Shown here piece by piece: positions 10,856 through 13,565 of a DNA stretch of 13,565 nt. The notes under the pieces were generated by a model. The model searched no databases. It was given only the letters and a program-made list of their open reading frames with translations, and was not told the DNA's origin. This DNA comes from CAYLNM01 sp964385045 (GTDB taxonomy: Bacteria; Planctomycetota; Phycisphaerae; Phycisphaerales; SM1A02). The translations under genes and the position numbers were made by a program. How positions within the stretch are numbered: position 1 is the first letter of the stretch; every line of letters starts with the position of its first letter. The stretch is taken from positions 1-13,565 of the forward strand of contig CAYLNM010000124.1 in assembly GCA_964385045.1 (NCBI GenBank), given 5' to 3'.

Positions 10856-12676
10856 ATGCTCACGATCGAAGCCGTCATCGTCCTGTCCGTGATCGTGCTG
10901 GTGCTCGCCCTGCTCGCGGCGACGCGCCTTGCTCCCGACGGCGTGCTGGTGGGCGGGCTGACGCTCGTCATGATCGCCCCCGGTCGGGACGCGGCCGGCG
11001 ACTGGCGGATCGGCGGCATCATCGGGCCGTCCGAGGCGCTCTCGGGCCTCGCCAATCCGGGCGTGGTCACGATCGGCGTGCTGTTCGCGGTCGTCGCCGG
11101 CCTGCGGGAGACCGGCGGAATCGACCTCGTCGGCCACCGGCTGCTGGGCCGCCCGCGGGGGCTGCGGCGCGCGGTGCTGCGCATCACGCTGCCCGTCTCG
11201 GCGATGAGCGCGTTCCTCAACAACACGCCGATCGTCGCGATGATGATCCCCGCGGTGAGCGACTGGGCCCGGCGGCGCCGGCTGAAGTCCTCGAAGCTGC
11301 TGATGCCGCTGAGCTACGCCGCGATCCTCGGCGGCACCTGCTCGCTCATCGGCACGAGCACCAACCTCGTGGTGGCGGGCATGGTGGTCGAGGTGGCGGC
11401 CGAGACGCCCGGCCTGTCCCGGCTCGGGATGTTCGACATCACATGGCTGGGGCTGCCGTGCCTGCTCGTGGGGACCGTGTACCTGGTCTTCGTCGCCCCG
11501 CGGCTGCTGCCCGACCGCGGGGGCGTCGAGTCGACCCTCGGCGACCCGCGCGAGTACACCGCCGAGATGACGGTGCCCAGGGGCAGCGCCCTCGCCGGGA
11601 AGACGATCGAGGAGGCGGGCCTGCGGAGCCTGCCCGGGTGCTACCTCGTGGAGATCGACCGCGACGGCCGCGTCATCCCGGCCGTCGGGCCCACCGAGCT
11701 CCTGCGGGCGGGCGACCGGCTCGTCTTCACCGGCGTCGTGGACTCGATCCGCGACCTCAAGAACCTCCGCGGCCTGCAGCCGGCGACGGAGCAGGTCTTC
11801 AAGCTCGACGCCCCGACGCACCAGCGGCGGCTGTTCGAGGCGGTCGTCTCGAACACCTGCCCGCTCGTCGGCCGGACCGTCCGCGAGGGCCGGTTCCGCA
11901 ATCGCTACGACGCGGTGATCATCGCGGTGGCCCGCAACGGACGCCGCGTGACGGGCAAGATCGGCGACATCGTCCTCCAGCCGGGCGACACGCTGCTCAT
12001 CGAGTCGCAGCCCGGCTTCGGCCAGCGGCACCGCGACTCGCGCGACTTCTTCCTCGTGAGCACGATCGAGGACTCGCGGCCGCGGCAGCACGGCAAGGCC
12101 GGGGTCGCGCTGCTGATCCTGGTGGCCATGGTCGCCCTGGTGACCGCGGACGTCCTCTCGATGCTGCAGTCGGCGATGCTCGCCGCCGGGGCGATGCTCT
12201 TCACCCGCTGCTGCACCCTGAGCACGGTGCGATCCTCGGTCGACTGGTCGCTGCTGGTCGTGATCGGGTCCGCCCTCGGGATCGGCCGGGCGATGCAGGC
12301 CACCGGGCTCGACGACGCGGTGGCGGCGCTGGTGGTGGGGGTCGCCGCGTCGAATCCATGGCTGGCCCTCGCCGCGGTCTACGTGCTGACCAACCTCGTC
12401 ACCGAGACGGTCACCAACAACGCCGCGGTGGCCCTCATGTTCCCGGTGGCCCTCGGCACCGCGGTCGCCCTCGACGCGTCCCCGATGCCCTTCGTGATGG
12501 CGATCATGATGGCGGGCTCGGCGAGCTTCGCCACGCCGCTGGGCTACCAGACGAACCTCATGGTCTACGGGCCCGGCGGCTACCGCTTCAGCGACTACCT
12601 GCGGGTGGGCCTGCCCATGAACGCCCTGGTGGCGCTGCTGACCGTGCTGATCGCGCCGCTGGTCTGGGGCTTCTGA
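10856..12676 (+). CDS. DASS/SLC13-type transporter with two RCK_C (TrkA-C) domains
   Basis: A 606-residue inner-membrane transporter. Two homologous membrane halves flank a soluble middle. The hallmark Ser/Asn-Asn-Thr motifs are AFLNNTPIVAMMIP (119-132) and ETVTNNAAVALMFP (517-530). Their partner loops are GTCSLIGTSTNLVV (160-173) and ASFATPLGYQTNLMVYG (557-572). The middle holds two RCK_C domains, about 235-305 (EMTVPRGSALAGKTIEEAGL) and about 327-400 (CPLVGRTVREGRF, LQPGDTLLIE), which in this family probably sense a ligand. Members with this layout include the SAC1/SLT sulfate-type transporters and many of unknown substrate. Dicarboxylate or sulfate carried with Na+ is plausible; the substrate cannot be told from sequence. 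The ATG has no free Shine-Dalgarno. Confidence 0.9.
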   Translation: MLTIEAVIVLSVIVLVLALLAATRLAPDGVLVGGLTLVMIAPGRDAAGDWRIGGIIGPSEALSGLANPGVVTIGVLFAVVAGLRETGGIDLVGHRLLGRPRGLRRAVLRITLPVSAMSAFLNNTPIVAMMIPAVSDWARRRRLKSSKLLMPLSYAAILGGTCSLIGTSTNLVVAGMVVEVAAETPGLSRLGMFDITWLGLPCLLVGTVYLVFVAPRLLPDRGGVESTLGDPREYTAEMTVPRGSALAGKTIEEAGLRSLPGCYLVEIDRDGRVIPAVGPTELLRAGDRLVFTGVVDSIRDLKNLRGLQPATEQVFKLDAPTHQRRLFEAVVSNTCPLVGRTVREGRFRNRYDAVIIAVARNGRRVTGKIGDIVLQPGDTLLIESQPGFGQRHRDSRDFFLVSTIEDSRPRQHGKAGVALLILVAMVALVTADVLSMLQSAMLAAGAMLFTRCCTLSTVRSSVDWSLLVVIGSALGIGRAMQATGLDDAVAALVVGVAASNPWLALAAVYVLTNLVTETVTNNAAVALMFPVALGTAVALDASPMPFVMAIMMAGSASFATPLGYQTNLMVYGPGGYRFSDYLRVGLPMNALVALLTVLIAPLVWGF

Positions 12677-12683
12677 GCGGTCG

Positions 12684-12722
12684 GGACGCGGGGACGGTCG
12701 CGGCGACCGCCGTCACGCGTCC
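12684..12722 (+). terminator. Hairpin after the transporter gene, possible terminator
   Basis: GGACGCG (12684-12690) pairs with CGCGTCC (12716-12722), and GACGG (12693-12697) with CCGTC (12710-12714), with TCG/CGA inside. The stem starts 7 nt after the stop codon at 12674-12676. There is no T-run, so any terminator here would be of the GC-only or Rho-assisted kind. Confidence 0.4.
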
Positions 12723-12745
12723 GCGAAGGCCCCCGAACGGACTGG

Positions 12746-12765
12746 CCGCGGCGTACCGGCCGCGG
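12746..12765. repeat. Inverted repeat before the last gene
   Basis: CCGCGGC (12746-12752) and GCCGCGG (12759-12765) form a 7-bp stem around GTACCG. The flanks also make a 14-bp-spaced direct repeat of GGCCGCGG (12744-12751, 12758-12765). It sits 12 nt before the ATG at 12778 and may be an operator or leader hairpin. Confidence 0.4.
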
Positions 12766-12777
12766 GACACTGGCGGC

Positions 12778-13458
12778 ATGCCCGAGTGGTTCCGACGACC
12801 TCGACCCACGACCCGGAGGCTGCTGCGGACGCGGCCGGCCGCGCTGCCGCTCGCGGCCTGCCTCGGCGGAGGGCTGCTGGCGCTGATGGCGGGACTCGCG
12901 GGGGCGACGATCGCGGCGGGGGCGGTGCTCGAGCTGATCGCGGCGGGGTCCGCCGGCCACGCCGGGGGCGGGGCGACCGCCGCGGCGGAGCCGTCGCCGG
13001 CGGCGGGACCCGGATCGCGGGGCGGCGCGTGGGCCGCTCTCGCGACGGGGATGGCCATGTGCGTGATGGCGGGCGGGGCGATGCTGTCGTTCGTCGCGGC
13101 CGGGGTGACGCACGAGATCGCGATCGACCTCGACACGGGCGACGTGCTGGTGCGACGGCACCCCTTGCGCGACCTGCGGGTGCCGCGGCGGCGACTGCGG
13201 CACGTGCGGGTCACCGGCGCCTCGAACCGCTCGGGACGACCCTCGATCGTGGTCCGTCTCGCGGCCCGGGGCCGGCGGATCTCGCTGCTGGTCGATGCCG
13301 GCGGCGACCTCGACGTCCTGCGCCGCCGCGTGCTGAGGCACGCCGAGGGGCTCGCCGAGGCGCTCGGCGTGCCGCTGGTCCTCGAGGGCTGGGCCCGCGA
13401 TCCCGGACGCCCCCCGGGCACCGGGCCTCCGCCGGAGGATCGGCCGGGCTGGGACTGA
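12778..13458 (+). CDS. Two-segment membrane protein of unknown function
   Basis: 226 residues; I do not recognise the family. A basic N-terminus (MPEWFRRPRP, then RRLLRTR) precedes a hydrophobic segment at about 21-56. A Gly/Ala/Pro-rich stretch follows (57-83), then a second hydrophobic segment (about 84-110). The rest is soluble: a strand-rich stretch (HEIAIDLDTGDVLVRRHPL, IVVRLAARGRRISLLVDA) followed by a helix (DLDVLRRRVLRHAEGLAEALG, near 177-197). Two membrane helices then a small beta domain recall bacterial PH-like or YcxB-like membrane proteins, but that is only a shape resemblance. The basic start suggests an inside N-terminus, placing the soluble domain in the cytoplasm. No strong Shine-Dalgarno is visible. 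The C-terminal 20 residues are Pro/Gly-rich. Confidence 0.7.
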   Translation: MPEWFRRPRPTTRRLLRTRPAALPLAACLGGGLLALMAGLAGATIAAGAVLELIAAGSAGHAGGGATAAAEPSPAAGPGSRGGAWAALATGMAMCVMAGGAMLSFVAAGVTHEIAIDLDTGDVLVRRHPLRDLRVPRRRLRHVRVTGASNRSGRPSIVVRLAARGRRISLLVDAGGDLDVLRRRVLRHAEGLAEALGVPLVLEGWARDPGRPPGTGPPPEDRPGWD

Positions 13459-13524
13459 CGGACTCGCGGACGCCGGCGGTACGGGGGCGGGCGGCACGGG
13501 CGCGGGGGGCGGCCGGCTCGGTGC

Positions 13525-13565
13525 GGGCGCGGGCGCGGGGCAGCGGCGCGGGCGCGGGCGTGGGG
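13525..13565 (+). repeat. GCGGGC-type repeat with G-quadruplex potential
   Basis: G-runs of three or four occur at 13525-13527, 13531-13533, 13537-13540, 13550-13552, 13556-13558 and 13562-13565, mostly separated by CGC or CGT. No gene is visible in 13459-13565, and the stretch runs off the right edge. Confidence 0.55.

Noticed and set aside
11443..12777. Upstream extension of the last gene back through the transporter
   Set aside because: The frame is open but overlaps the transporter, with shadow-type composition. The Met at 12778 is followed by a plausible membrane-protein start.

Overview
The window is very GC-rich DNA, with almost every third codon position G or C. It is densely coding and mostly on the + strand. 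The first half is a compact histidine operon; the second half is accessory. A planctomycete, most likely of the Phycisphaerae, is my best guess at the source. That rests on base composition, a HisA fused to HisI and HisE, and the scarcity of clear Shine-Dalgarno sites. It is inference; no rRNA or marker gene is present.

Positions 1-6993 hold hisG, hisC, hisB, hisH, hisF, a hisA-hisI-hisE fusion and hisD. Five of the six junctions are 4-nt ATGA or GTGA overlaps and hisH/hisF are 1 nt apart, so the set should be one translationally coupled transcript. Together they cover every step from ATP plus PRPP to histidine except histidinol-phosphate phosphatase, because HisB is dehydratase only. The 455-residue HisA-HisI-HisE protein joins steps 4, 3 and 2 in one chain, has Glu where HisA normally has its catalytic acid Asp, and carries a HisI-HisE part strikingly like that of fungal HIS4. 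hisD follows it directly, so the bacterial gene order matches the HIS4 domain order. Several proteins carry Ala/Gly/Pro-rich tails at gene junctions, some made of short tandem repeats. The hisG frame stays open to the left edge through a 24-bp repeat.

Positions 6994-7687 hold a GC-rich leader with a perfect palindrome and apt (adenine salvage). Positions 7677-9841 hold a SAM methyltransferase of the amino-sugar N-methyltransferase type on the - strand and a NeuC-like UDP-GlcNAc 2-epimerase on the + strand. They diverge from a 12-bp palindrome that contains a TANNNT -10 box on each strand only a few bases from each start codon. Positions 9964-10623 encode an L,D-transpeptidase-fold protein without a visible signal peptide. 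Positions 10856-12676 encode a DASS/SLC13-type transporter with two RCK_C domains between its membrane halves, preceded by a strong hairpin next to its start codon. Positions 12778-13458 encode an unrecognised two-segment membrane protein. The right edge is a G-run-rich non-coding stretch. I saw no tRNA, rRNA, CRISPR array or insertion sequence.
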